64,000 nucleotides of DNA from contig CAJMOB010000011.1 in assembly GCA_905214925.1 (NCBI GenBank), forward strand, positions 40,237-104,236, in the 5' to 3' direction. A program made the position numbers and the translations under genes. How positions within the stretch are numbered: position 1 is the stretch's first letter; each line of letters begins with the position of its first letter. Origin of the DNA: Scybalomonas sp905214925 (GTDB lineage: Bacteria > Bacillota > Clostridia > Lachnospirales > Lachnospiraceae). Shown here in pieces: positions 33,776 to 42,802 of this stretch. The notes below the pieces were generated by a model. It searched no databases. It was not told where the DNA came from and worked only from the letters and a program-made list of their open reading frames with translations.

Positions 33776-35257
33776 ATGAAAAAATTATTGTTTATAACAT
33801 GGAGTATCTCTTATGGATACGGTACCGAAAAATCATTAGCCGATGTGCTAAATCAGATGGATAAAACCAAATATGCTATCAGTATTCTACCTTTATTCAA
33901 AAATTCTAATAATTCAATTTTTAATGACAATATCAAAATACTGGACGCTCTTATTGACTACACTTCCGAAAATTTCAACGAACAGGACGCACTAAAAAAT
34001 TATTATGATTTATTGGCAAATCCTTTGCGTTTTAATAAATTAATTTCCGAAAAATATGATTGTATTATTGCCTGTAATCACAATGCTCCCTCTTATTTTG
34101 CTTCTTATATCACAGGGGGCGCTAAAATCATTTGGATTCGAGGCGATATGCGTGAACTAGATTATACACAGTTTGATGAAAATACCGATCGTTATCAACA
34201 AGTAAAACAGGAACATGAAATGCAAGCAAATGTTTTAAAATGCTTTGATTCTATCGTTGTAATATCGGATGTAGTACAACAAACGTTAACGGAACTTTTT
34301 GGTATCACCAAAAATGTTGTTAAAATTTCAAACTCTGTTGATAGTGAAAAAGTAAAACTTCTCAGTGAAGAACCTATCCCTCTGCCAGATAAAATGTTAT
34401 TTACTACTCTTGGCAGACTTGACTATAACAAAAATCAAATCTTACTTTTAAAAGCCATAAAAGAGCTCAAACAACAACGAGATAATTTTATCGTATATCT
34501 TTTAGGCGATGGAGAAGACCGAGAAAAACTAGAACAATATATAAAAAACAATGCTCTTGAAAAAAATGTCAAAATACTTGGATTTATTGAAAATCCCTAT
34601 CCTTATATCAAAAACAGTGTCGCAACCATACTCACTTCTCTTAGCGAGGGATTTAGCCTTGTACTAGCAGAAAGTGCTATGCTAAATACGCCTATTATTT
34701 CAACAGAAGTAGGGATTGCAAAAGAATTAGTAGAAAACTATCACTGTGGTACGCTCATTGAATACGATGAAAAACAGATCGCTTCTACTTTAATTCGTTA
34801 TTTAAACGAGTATGACGGCTATAAGAAACACTTTCCGATTGGCGAGGAGTATGATCTAAAAACCGAAATTAAAAAGACGACCGATTTAATTGATGAAACG
34901 ATCCAAAACGTAACTTCTCATTCAAAAATGAAAAAACTGCCATACAAAGAAATTACTATTTATGACTATGAGTTACCACAACATGAAATTTTAGAAGATT
35001 CTATGTATATATTAAGAGTTCTAAAAGATGATGTTCCATATGAATATTTAATCAATCGAAAACGTGATATAGATAAACTCATTGTGTTTCATAATGGTGC
35101 CGTAGCTGGTGGAAATGTAAATGTCCCCATTTTCCAAAGGCATAGCTGGGCAAAAATATTAAAAACATCGTCTATCTTTTGCATGGATCCAACGTTATAT
35201 ATCAACGGCTTTTTACAACTGGGATGGGGAGTTGGTAAAAACGAAACTACTATCTAG
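33776..35257 (+). CDS. GT4 glycosyltransferase with start of a C-terminal hydrolase-like domain (frameshifted)
   Basis: Residues 1-350 are a GT-B glycosyltransferase of family 4: N-terminal KKLLFITWSISYGYGTEKSL, the donor-binding half TTLGRLDYNKNQILLLKAIK, and the catalytic signature LSEGFSLVLAESAMLNTPII. From about 400 a second domain begins (KLIVFHNGAVAGGNVNVP). It ends abruptly at a TAG after GWGVGKNETTI; the next plus-strand frame continues the same domain. A one-base deletion in the A-run at 35237-35241 explains the break. TATAAT at 33754-33759 and GGGTGAT before the ATG at 33776 favour that start over 33764. It likely acts on cell-surface polysaccharide or teichoic acid; target unknown. 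Confidence 0.8.
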   Translation: MKKLLFITWSISYGYGTEKSLADVLNQMDKTKYAISILPLFKNSNNSIFNDNIKILDALIDYTSENFNEQDALKNYYDLLANPLRFNKLISEKYDCIIACNHNAPSYFASYITGGAKIIWIRGDMRELDYTQFDENTDRYQQVKQEHEMQANVLKCFDSIVVISDVVQQTLTELFGITKNVVKISNSVDSEKVKLLSEEPIPLPDKMLFTTLGRLDYNKNQILLLKAIKELKQQRDNFIVYLLGDGEDREKLEQYIKNNALEKNVKILGFIENPYPYIKNSVATILTSLSEGFSLVLAESAMLNTPIISTEVGIAKELVENYHCGTLIEYDEKQIASTLIRYLNEYDGYKKHFPIGEEYDLKTEIKKTTDLIDETIQNVTSHSKMKKLPYKEITIYDYELPQHEILEDSMYILRVLKDDVPYEYLINRKRDIDKLIVFHNGAVAGGNVNVPIFQRHSWAKILKTSSIFCMDPTLYINGFLQLGWGVGKNETTI

Positions 35258-35754
35258 AAACGAGCAGTCTAATCTTAAAACAAATTATAGAGAAAATGAA
35301 TATTCCACTTGAAAATACTGCAATTTATGGCACATCTGGGGGAGGCTATCTTTCCATTCTAACAGGAATTTATTTAAAAGGCTCAAAAGTCGTTGCTGAT
35401 AATGCACAACTTGATATTCGAAATTGGATTTTTAAAGAGGCCTTAGATTCTGTTCTCACATTTTGTTTTGATCACGTTGGTAGCGCCTTAAATTATAAAG
35501 AGCGCTTTAGTGTCATCGACGCCTTTGAAAAACATAGCTACGTTCCTAAAATCTATCTTCATGTAAACCTATGCTCTATGGCAGATAATTCTACACAATT
35601 AGTACCTTTTTTAAAACAAGCGGAAAAAATGAAAGATATCAAAGAATATCATGATATTGAAGTTTTCTTGCACTTTGAACCAACCAAAGGGCATAATGGA
35701 ATCGGCATGAATGAGGCCATCGAATTTTTATATCATATCCTTGATATAGAGTAA
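35258..35754 (+). pseudogene. Displaced C-terminal part of the GT4-hydrolase gene
   Basis: In this frame the sequence continues without a gap from the upstream gene: RNYYLETSSLILKQIIEKMN, then the nucleophile elbow YGTSGGGYLS (GxSxG) of an alpha/beta hydrolase, and near the end FEPTKGHNGIGM with a likely catalytic histidine. An internal ATG at 35296 exists but has no ribosome site. It is the second half of one bifunctional protein of about 660 residues. Either the strain carries a frameshift or the base call in the A5 run is wrong. Confidence 0.7.
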
Positions 35755-35808
35755 CCTTCTTCCTGTCGTTCTTTTCAATCTCATTAAGATATTAAGTAAA
35801 AACAAAGA

Positions 35809-35850
35809 AAAGCGGGGAGCTTTTCGCTTCTTATCCCCGCTTTCACTTTT
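35809..35850. terminator. Bidirectional terminator before pirin
   Basis: AAAGCGGGGA (35809-35818) pairs with TCCCCGCTTT (35834-35843), with A-rich and T-rich flanks on either side, between two converging genes. Confidence 0.75.
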
Positions 35851-35897
35851 GATAATAGCTCTTATTTACTATTTTTATACTGAGCCATTATTTCACA

Positions 35898-36734
35898 TTA
35901 TTTTTTGGCATCTTCTTTCACAAATGTTCCATTTTGTAATTCATAAAAGGCCTGTCTTAACTCTTCTTGTGTATTCATGACAATTGGACCGCCCCAAACA
36001 ACTGGCTCATCTAATTTTGGTGCACTAAATACAAGAAATTCTGCTGGCTTGCCATCTACACTCTTTACACTTACTGCTTCCCCACGTTCTAAAGCAACGG
36101 CTGTTTTTTCTTTGCAGAACTCTCCTTCTACTTCTAAATCTCCTTTTAATAAGAAAAGATACACTTCATTTTCCGCCTTTGTTGGGAATGTAAATTCTTT
36201 ATTTTCCATTAAACGAATATCATAAAAATCAGCTGGAATATATTTTCCTTGGAATCCCTTTACATTTTTATATTCTCCGCTTACCACTCGAACGAGAGCA
36301 GTTTCTTCTTGTACTTCTTGAATATCTCTAATGTCATTGTATTCTGGACTTGTCATTTTATGTGCAGCTGGGAGATTGAGCCATAACTGAACTCCTAACA
36401 TTTCTTCAGAAGCCTCAGGCATTTCTTCATGCATAATTCCAGAACCTGCTGTCATCCACTGCGCTTCTCCTTCTCCAATCACCCCTTCATTTCCTAAATG
36501 ATCACGATGTTTGATTCTTCCTTTTGCAAGATAAGTAATCGTCTCAATTCCTCTATGTGGGTGGAATGGGAATCCTTTTGTATAATCTGCTGGATTTTTA
36601 CTATCAAAAGAATCCAACATCAAAAACGGATCGTAATCCTCCACGGTTTCTAATCCAAGTACTCGTACAAGTCTTACACCTGCTCCATCCTGTGTTTGAA
36701 ATCCTGTTACTTTCTTTCTAATTTTTCTCTCCAT
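35898..36734 (-). CDS. Pirin-family protein
   Basis: This 278-residue bicupin has the pirin metal site in the N-terminal cupin (FPFHPHRGIETITYLAKGRI, HRDHLGNEGVIGEG, and the Glu/His of GSGIMHEEMPE). Bacterial pirins such as YhhW cleave quercetin in vitro; others bind metabolic enzymes, so the role is open. The C-terminal cupin lacks obvious metal ligands, as usual. The promoter upstream carries an 18-bp palindrome, so it is probably repressed by a dimeric regulator encoded elsewhere. Confidence 0.92.
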   Translation of the reverse strand: MERKIRKKVTGFQTQDGAGVRLVRVLGLETVEDYDPFLMLDSFDSKNPADYTKGFPFHPHRGIETITYLAKGRIKHRDHLGNEGVIGEGEAQWMTAGSGIMHEEMPEASEEMLGVQLWLNLPAAHKMTSPEYNDIRDIQEVQEETALVRVVSGEYKNVKGFQGKYIPADFYDIRLMENKEFTFPTKAENEVYLFLLKGDLEVEGEFCKEKTAVALERGEAVSVKSVDGKPAEFLVFSAPKLDEPVVWGGPIVMNTQEELRQAFYELQNGTFVKEDAKK

Positions 36735-36794
36735 ACTGATTCATTCCTTTCTATATTCATACCGTATTACATTTCATTTTCATTGATTGATTCT

Positions 36795-36823
36795 AATATA
36801 TCACTAATTAGTGATAATTTCAA
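36795..36823 (-). promoter_or_regulatory. Pirin promoter with palindromic operator in the spacer
   Basis: On the minus strand TTGAAA (36818-36823), 17 bp, TATATT (36795-36800). A perfect 18-bp palindrome, TATCACTAATTAGTGATA (36799-36816), fills the spacer, an ideal repressor site of MarR or HxlR type. Confidence 0.75.
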
Positions 36824-37072
36824 GTGAAGATTTCTTTATCTTCGTTTCAAACAGTAAAAATCCTTATTATTTGCTCAATTAATACCTAAATTTTTATTCT
36901 ATAATTTTCGATTTTATTTTTCCTTTACAAATTTTAATATTTTTTAATAATTGTATACAAAAAAATACATTATTTTTTTGATAAAACATTGACAAACAGT
37001 AACTTCTATTATACGATTCTTATGAAATTGTTGTAAATATTATATTTCTGATGTTTTTATTGATAAGACAAA

Positions 37073-37185
37073 GGGCTGTGGTAACAAGAAATTATTAGAA
37101 TTATTATATGAATCTCGGTTATTTTCTTCCGATATACCCTTGATTTTATATAATACGACCGATTGTATTCTTGTTTCAACAGCCC
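37073..37185. mobile_element. MITE-like element or IS remnant
   Basis: Terminal inverted repeats of 18 bp with 16 matches (GGGCTGTGGTAACAAGAA at 37073-37090; complement of GGGCTGTTGAAACAAGAA at 37168-37185) enclose 77 bp without a coding frame. GGGCTGTT ends recall IS1182-type transposons, but the family is not settled. No clear target duplication is visible. The rest of the 36735-37476 gap holds the pirin promoter and AT-rich sequence in which I see no gene. Confidence 0.55.
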
Positions 37186-37476
37186 CTATTCATGTAGGTA
37201 TCTCTAAAATAGAATTCAAGGATACTTATACTCAAAAACTCTTACTATGCATGATCGTTCTTGCATTCTTATAATAAACCAACCATCCACATCTAATATA
37301 CTACTTATAGCAATATTGGAGAAACAACTAGCATTTGTCAATGCTGTTTCTCACTGTCACTACAAACAACCTACGGAATCTCAACTCTTACATAAAGATT
37401 TCGTAACCACCAATGAATCAAAATAGTCTGCGAAATATACTTTTTGGTTCATTTAAAAAATTTAGAAAGGATTCTT

Positions 37477-39138
37477 ATGAAACAATTTATTTTTGACTTG
37501 AAACGTGAATTTCACGGCTACAATGTAAGTACTCTACTACAAGATCTGATGGCTGGTCTTACCGTTGCTGCTGTGGCACTTCCATTAGCACTTGCTTTTG
37601 GAGTTAGTTCTGGAGCTGATGCCGCCGCTGGTATGATCACTGCTATTGCTGCTGGTATTATTATCGGCCTCCTATCTGGTGCTTCCTATCAGATCTCTGG
37701 ACCAACTGGTGCTATGGCTGCTATATTGATTAGTCTATCTTCTAAATACGGATTACACGGTGTCTTAACTGCTGGTCTTTTATCTGGTATCCTATTGTTA
37801 ATTATGGGATTGTTGAAAGTTGGTAAACTTGTCTCTTTTATTCCAGTTCCCGTTATTACTGGTTTTACTTCTGGAATCGCAATTATTATCGCCCTTGGAC
37901 AAGTGGATAACTTTTTTGGAACAACTTCCGAAGGTGAAAATGCCTTAGCAAAGCTTTGGTCATATACTTCTCTTGGATTTCATCCAGATAAAATGGCATT
38001 GCTTTTTGGAATTTTATCGATTGCTATTATGATACTCTATCCAAAAAAATGGAGCAACTATTTGCCTTCTTCCTTGATAGCAATTATAGTCGCTGTCATC
38101 TTAAACTTTATTTTAAACCCAATTGCTTCCTCCTCTTCTGTTAGTGAAGTGGGAGCCATTCCACAAAAATTAATTTCTGATCAAAGCCTTCTCTTTACAG
38201 GCGTTGATTTTAAAGATTTTTATGTTTTTATTGGACCAGCATTTTCCATTGCCGCCCTTGGCATGATCGAAAGTCTATTATGTGGTGCTTCTGCCGGTCT
38301 TATGAAAGGAGAGCGGTTAAATTCAACCCGTGAACTAATTGCACAAGGAATTGGAAATATTATTATTCCACTTCTTGGAGGTATCCCAGCAACGGCTGCC
38401 ATTGCCCGTACATCAGTTGTTATTAAAAGTGGTGGTCGCACACGACTTGCTAGTGTTTTTCACTCCATCACCTTAATTCTTTCTATGTTTTTACTTGGTG
38501 GAATTATGTCACGTATTCCTCTCTCTGCGCTAGCTGGAGTATTAATGGTAACTGCATGGAAAATGAATGATTGGGCTGCTATCCGCCAATTATTTTCAAA
38601 GAAGTTAAAGCATTCTATTATCCAATTTTTAGCTACAATGATAGCAACTGTTATCTTTGACTTAGCATTGGCGATTATTATTGGAATTATCGTAGCAATG
38701 CTCATCTTCGTTTTACGCAGTTGCGAGCTCCGTATTGCACTAAGTGATATCGATGAAACACAACTAGAACATACAAGTGCTTCTCATCAACACATTAAAG
38801 TTGTCTATTTAACTGGACCTTTATTCTTTGGAACGCAAGATCAACTAACCCATGCTTTAGAAGGACTTACTGATTTAAAAGGATTGGTTCTATCTATGCG
38901 TGGTGTTCCATCGATTGATGATAGTGCCATTCATGAATTAGATCTTTTAGTGAATCATTTCCGTTCTCTTGACACTACAATTGTATTTTCTGGTGTACAG
39001 GAAAATGTAAAAGCAACTATGGAACGCGCTGGTTTTATCGAGCGTATTGGAAAAGATTGGTTTGTCTGGGATACAATAATTGCTATTAAAAAATTAGATA
39101 ATAATTTAAATATCACTGATACACCGAACAATTTATAG
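37477..39138 (+). CDS. SulP-family anion transporter
   Basis: This 553-residue protein has about 11-14 membrane segments with the SulP signatures AGLTVAAVALPLALAFGVSS and GASYQISGPTGAMAAIL, followed by a cytoplasmic STAS domain (about 445-545; VVYLTGPLFFGTQDQLTHAL, LVLSMRGVPSIDDSAIHELD). Members carry sulfate, bicarbonate or dicarboxylates; the substrate is not evident. TAGAAAGGATTCTT before the ATG at 37477 fixes the start, 33 bp inside the longest frame. A weak hairpin at about 37319-37352 lies in the leader. Confidence 0.93.
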   Translation: MKQFIFDLKREFHGYNVSTLLQDLMAGLTVAAVALPLALAFGVSSGADAAAGMITAIAAGIIIGLLSGASYQISGPTGAMAAILISLSSKYGLHGVLTAGLLSGILLLIMGLLKVGKLVSFIPVPVITGFTSGIAIIIALGQVDNFFGTTSEGENALAKLWSYTSLGFHPDKMALLFGILSIAIMILYPKKWSNYLPSSLIAIIVAVILNFILNPIASSSSVSEVGAIPQKLISDQSLLFTGVDFKDFYVFIGPAFSIAALGMIESLLCGASAGLMKGERLNSTRELIAQGIGNIIIPLLGGIPATAAIARTSVVIKSGGRTRLASVFHSITLILSMFLLGGIMSRIPLSALAGVLMVTAWKMNDWAAIRQLFSKKLKHSIIQFLATMIATVIFDLALAIIIGIIVAMLIFVLRSCELRIALSDIDETQLEHTSASHQHIKVVYLTGPLFFGTQDQLTHALEGLTDLKGLVLSMRGVPSIDDSAIHELDLLVNHFRSLDTTIVFSGVQENVKATMERAGFIERIGKDWFVWDTIIAIKKLDNNLNITDTPNNL

Positions 39139-39398
39139 TATAAATAAAATGTGAGAAGTGCATAACATATGCCAAATATTGTTCCTTTTTCTAACATCCT
39201 TATACTTCTTCTTGAAAAATAATTTACTACCTAAGTAATCATGGTATTCTTTGTTATGTAATAAAATTTCTAATAGTTTTAAGAAAAATTTTAGGATTTT
39301 ACATGAAGAATGTAGTATAATGACTATAATAGGAAAGTAACTGATAAAAGGATATGATACAATATATTACATTGTCCAAAAGAGAAAGGATGATCATT

Positions 39399-39797
39399 AT
39401 GGATTTCAGCGAAGGATTAAAAAAAGTATTTTTAGCAGGCATTGGCGCAGTTGCTACCACAGTAGAAACTGCAACAGATTTAGTTGATACCTTTGTAGAA
39501 AAGGGAGAACTAACTGTAGAACAAGGAAAAGTTTTAAATGAAGAACTAAAACACAATTTAGAAACAAAAATGAAAGATCGTTTCACTGTAAATGTTATAA
39601 AAGAGTATGGCAATGTCATGAAAGCCGTTGATGAAATGACGGAAGAAGAACTAAAAATTTTAAAAGGAAAAATTGCTACTCGTGAACAGGAAATGAAAGA
39701 AACTGCCGAAAAATCTATGGAACAAGACTCTTTAGAAAATACTGACTCCCATCCTTCTGATATTTCTTCAACTGAAAAAAACACTACTGAGAACTAG
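39399..39797 (+). CDS. Phasin-like small helical protein
   Basis: This 132-residue protein is almost entirely alpha-helical and charged: DFSEGLKKVFLAGIGAVATT, then VEKGELTVEQGKVLNEELKH, and a Ser/Thr/Glu-rich disordered tail. This pattern matches the phasin-family/PHA-regulator-like proteins often found beside UbiB-type kinases. No PHA synthase is visible, so the name describes fold only; a role as partner or membrane adaptor of the next gene is an inference. AGAAAGGATGATCATT before the ATG sets the start. Confidence 0.75.
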   Translation: MDFSEGLKKVFLAGIGAVATTVETATDLVDTFVEKGELTVEQGKVLNEELKHNLETKMKDRFTVNVIKEYGNVMKAVDEMTEEELKILKGKIATREQEMKETAEKSMEQDSLENTDSHPSDISSTEKNTTEN

Positions 39798-39826
39798 ACT
39801 CTTATAAACAATAAAAAGCTCATTTA

Positions 39827-39869
39827 CCAAGTAACCATAGAAAAAAACTATGGTTACTTGGTCTCTTTT
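39827..39869 (+). terminator. Terminator between phasin-like and UbiB genes
   Basis: CCAAGTAACCATAG (39827-39840) pairs with CTATGGTTACTTGG (39848-39861), followed by TCTCTTTT. It would uncouple the two genes partly or fully. Confidence 0.75.
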
Positions 39870-39996
39870 ATCTAAAAGCACCGAATCATGAGATTGCTTC
39901 CAACTTTGTTCCCCCTATCGTGTGCTCCTCATTGTTTGCCACCAAATGTTTCCTATTCATCTACTGTATTTCTTTCACAAAACTTGGGAGGTTTTT

Positions 39997-41622
39997 ATGG
40001 AATTTACAAAAAATACCGATGACAAAACACCTATCCACCAAAACAAGGAACCCAAATTAGAAAAACGTCTTTGGGATATTGTTCATGTTTTAAAAACTCA
40101 TCAGATTACGAAAGGATTAACACCGAAAAAACTTCGCTCCATTTTTGAAGACTTAGGCCCTACTTATGTAAAATTAGGCCAGATTATGTCAATGCGCTCC
40201 GATATTCTACCTGAAAATTACTGCGAAGAATTAACCCATTTGAGAACGGAAGTAAAACCTCTTCCATTTTCTATCATCCGACAAATATTAGAGCAGGAAT
40301 GGCATCGACCTGTAGAAGAAGTGATAACAAACATTCAAGAAACTCCCCTTGGCTCTGCTTCCATTGCCCAAGTTCACTATGCTACTTTAAAATCTGGAAG
40401 TCCTATTGTTTTAAAGGTACAACGCCCTCATATTCAAGAAACAATGGAAGAGGACATTCATTTAATGCGAAAGGCACTAAAATTTTTTAAATACGCAATT
40501 GGCTCAGGAGATTTAATCGACTTTCAAACAATCCTTGATGAGCTTTGGAAAACAACAAAAGAAGAAATGGATTTTCAAAAAGAGGCTTCTCATCTTCAAC
40601 GATTTTATGAAAATCAAAAAGAGATTGTATATGTGACCTGCCCAAAAGTCATTTCTTCTCTTACAACAAAATCGGTTCTTGCTATGGATTATATAGATGG
40701 CATTCAAATTGACAAAACAAATCTTCTTTTAGACAATGGATATGATACAACAGAAATTGGTAGAAAAGTTGCTGAAAATTATTGCAAACAAATATTAGAA
40801 GATGGATTTTTTCATGCAGACCCACACCCTGGAAACATTTGGATCAGCGATGGTAAAATCGCTTGGTTAGATCTTGGAATGACTGGGGAACTCTCTACTT
40901 ATCATAAAGAAATTTTAAAACGTGCCATTATTGCTATTTTGAAAAACGATATGTATGAATTAAAAAACGTTCTTCTCGCCTTTGGTGAAGCAAAAGAACG
41001 CATTAACCATGCTCGCCTTTATAGTGATATTGATGATATTGTTCAAAAATATATGAGCGTTGGATTTGGAAATATGGATGTTGGAAAGCTAATTGAAAAA
41101 CTTCTTGATCTCGTAAAATCTCACAAAATAGCCATCAATCCAGATATTACTATGTTAGGCCGAAGTATGATCACAATGGAGGGAACTTTAAAAATCTGTT
41201 CTCCGGAAGTTAATATGTTAGAAATCCTATCTGGACATATGTCAAGGCAACTATTAAATGAATTTCAATGGAAACAAGAAGTAAAACATAAAGCGAGGCT
41301 ACTCTATGGCTCTATGGATAAATCATTAGCCATCCCTGCCCTATTATCTGATTTATTAAATATTACTAAAAATGGGCAAACAAAGCTAAATTTAGAATTT
41401 GAAGATTCCGATAAACACTTATCTTTTTTTCAAAATGCACTGAATCGAACCATTCTTACCTTGTTATCCATAAGCTTATTTTTAGGTTCTAGTATTCTTT
41501 GTCTTTCTGACCTATCTCCAAAACTTTTTCAAATGCCTTGGATTAGCTTTGTTGGATTTTTTATATCGGCTCTCCTTATGCTCTGGCTTTTACTCACTAT
41601 TTTTTTCAGACGAAAAAAGTAA
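39997..41622 (+). CDS. AarF/ABC1/UbiB kinase-family protein
   Basis: This 541-residue protein carries the UbiB atypical kinase domain: the KxGQ motif in GPTYVKLGQIMSMRSDILPE, the Ala-rich nucleotide loop PLGSASIAQVHYA, the lysine in VLKVQRP, EMDFQKEASHLQRF, and the catalytic HADPHPGNIW with the following LDLGMTG. Two C-terminal transmembrane helices anchor it. In proteobacteria UbiB supports ubiquinone synthesis; this organism probably lacks ubiquinone, so the role here is likely lipid handling or unknown. Start set by CTTGGGAGGTTTTT before the ATG, 75 bp inside the longest frame. Confidence 0.92.
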   Translation: MEFTKNTDDKTPIHQNKEPKLEKRLWDIVHVLKTHQITKGLTPKKLRSIFEDLGPTYVKLGQIMSMRSDILPENYCEELTHLRTEVKPLPFSIIRQILEQEWHRPVEEVITNIQETPLGSASIAQVHYATLKSGSPIVLKVQRPHIQETMEEDIHLMRKALKFFKYAIGSGDLIDFQTILDELWKTTKEEMDFQKEASHLQRFYENQKEIVYVTCPKVISSLTTKSVLAMDYIDGIQIDKTNLLLDNGYDTTEIGRKVAENYCKQILEDGFFHADPHPGNIWISDGKIAWLDLGMTGELSTYHKEILKRAIIAILKNDMYELKNVLLAFGEAKERINHARLYSDIDDIVQKYMSVGFGNMDVGKLIEKLLDLVKSHKIAINPDITMLGRSMITMEGTLKICSPEVNMLEILSGHMSRQLLNEFQWKQEVKHKARLLYGSMDKSLAIPALLSDLLNITKNGQTKLNLEFEDSDKHLSFFQNALNRTILTLLSISLFLGSSILCLSDLSPKLFQMPWISFVGFFISALLMLWLLLTIFFRRKK

Positions 41623-41642
41623 ATAAATAAATCCTATAACAG

Positions 41643-41682
41643 AAAAAACGTGAAAAGCACAATTTTAGAGCTTTTCACGTTT
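41643..41682. terminator. Terminator between UbiB and MraY-like genes
   Basis: AAACGTGAAAAGC (41646-41658) pairs with GCTTTTCACGTTT (41670-41682). The six-base A-run at 41643-41648 gives a T-run on the minus strand, so it mainly serves the MraY-like gene. Confidence 0.75.
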
Positions 41683-41727
41683 ATGGAAGTATTCTATCTT
41701 TTATTCTATTTTTCTCTCTGGTAGAAC

Positions 41728-42684
41728 TTATAAAATCCAAAACATCATAATCGTAGATGCTATAATTTGAATCATTGTAAATTTAAATACAACTTGAGAA
41801 TCCGACCAATTTAAAGTCTTTCTCGCATAATCATGAATCGGTGTTCTTACATTTTTCAAAATATGAATATGTAAAAAGCGGAGTAAGGAAACTTTAATTA
41901 ATCCTAAACCACCATCCACAATGAGCATAAAGCCTGCTAATAAATAAAGCAGAGGATGAAAACTCTTCATCATTAACACCGCAATAAAAAATCCAATAGC
42001 TCTTGAACCAGCATCCCCCATTAATAGCTTACTAGGTGTAACATTGAACCAAAGATAACCTAATAGACAGGCTACTAAAATCAGTGTAATGTTTGCATAA
42101 ATAGAACCACTTTTTATAAAAATCATTGCGATACTTAATAAAGTGATAATACTCATGTTACTACTAAGACCATCTACTCCGTCAGAACAGTTTGTTACGT
42201 TAATGGATACCCAAATTAAAATAATTGCAAGAATAATATATACAATAACTGGAATTTCAATAAATTTGCCAAACCAGTAAAATCCAACGTATTCTGAGTT
42301 AAAGTTCACAAATGTAATCGCAGTCATTAATGCAATAGCAAAATCAAGAATCCCTTTCTTTAACTCTCCCCATGGTGTTTCTGCACGATCATCAAGATAT
42401 CCTGTTAACATAGCTGCAAATAAAAGGATACAGTAAATGACATACTCCTTTTCAATTGGCACAAAGATAAGGCTTGCGATAATAAAGGTAATAACAAAAA
42501 TAATCCCAGCCCCTCTCGGTTTTCCTTTTGAAAGCTGACCATTAATAGCAAAAGCTCTTCCAAGATCATGTGGAAGATAATCTTGCAATACTTTGATTGC
42601 AATAGCAGTCAAAAGAAATGCTGCTAATAAACTAAAAAGCATAACTTCTTTTGAATAAGTAATATGAAATATCGTTTCAATCAT
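41728..42684 (-). CDS. MraY/WecA-family phospho-sugar transferase
   Basis: This 318-residue polytopic protein has the core motifs of the polyprenyl-phosphate N-acetylhexosamine-1-phosphate transferases: GKPRGAGIIF, the Asp pair in TGYLDDR, NCSDGVDGLSS, and LLMGDAGSRAIGF. MraY makes lipid I of peptidoglycan. The histidine loop here is RTPIHDYARK rather than the usual PxHHHFE, and the gene is outside a mur cluster, so it may be an MraY paralogue with another substrate. AAAGGAGGAAAAAAAT before the ATG at 42684 sets the start. Confidence 0.85.
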   Translation of the reverse strand: MIETIFHITYSKEVMLFSLLAAFLLTAIAIKVLQDYLPHDLGRAFAINGQLSKGKPRGAGIIFVITFIIASLIFVPIEKEYVIYCILLFAAMLTGYLDDRAETPWGELKKGILDFAIALMTAITFVNFNSEYVGFYWFGKFIEIPVIVYIILAIILIWVSINVTNCSDGVDGLSSNMSIITLLSIAMIFIKSGSIYANITLILVACLLGYLWFNVTPSKLLMGDAGSRAIGFFIAVLMMKSFHPLLYLLAGFMLIVDGGLGLIKVSLLRFLHIHILKNVRTPIHDYARKTLNWSDSQVVFKFTMIQIIASTIMMFWIL

Positions 42685-42802
42685 ATTTTTTTCCTCCTTT
42701 AGTAACTGCTTTAGCATACCTCATTTTTCATGTTTTTTCAACCATTCTAGTAAAACTCTTTCAATAATTATAAAAAATAGAGGAAAAAAGGAGAAAATAT
42801 TT

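Noticed and set aside
35237..35257. Programmed -1 frameshift in the GT4-hydrolase gene
   Set aside because: The run reads T AAA AAC in frame, which is not a full slippery heptamer, and there is no obvious stimulatory stem; a simple indel in A5 is more likely.
35898..36734. Annotating pirin as a quercetin dioxygenase
   Set aside because: That activity is known for some relatives in vitro only; sequence supports the pirin fold and metal site but not the substrate.
37319..37352. Possible riboswitch hairpin before the SulP gene
   Set aside because: The stem GAGAAACA..TGTTTCTC is imperfect, has no T-run, and the leader shows no conserved core of a riboswitch class I know.
39399..39797. True polyhydroxyalkanoate granule protein
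   Set aside because: No PHA synthesis genes are in the window and the match is to general helical character.
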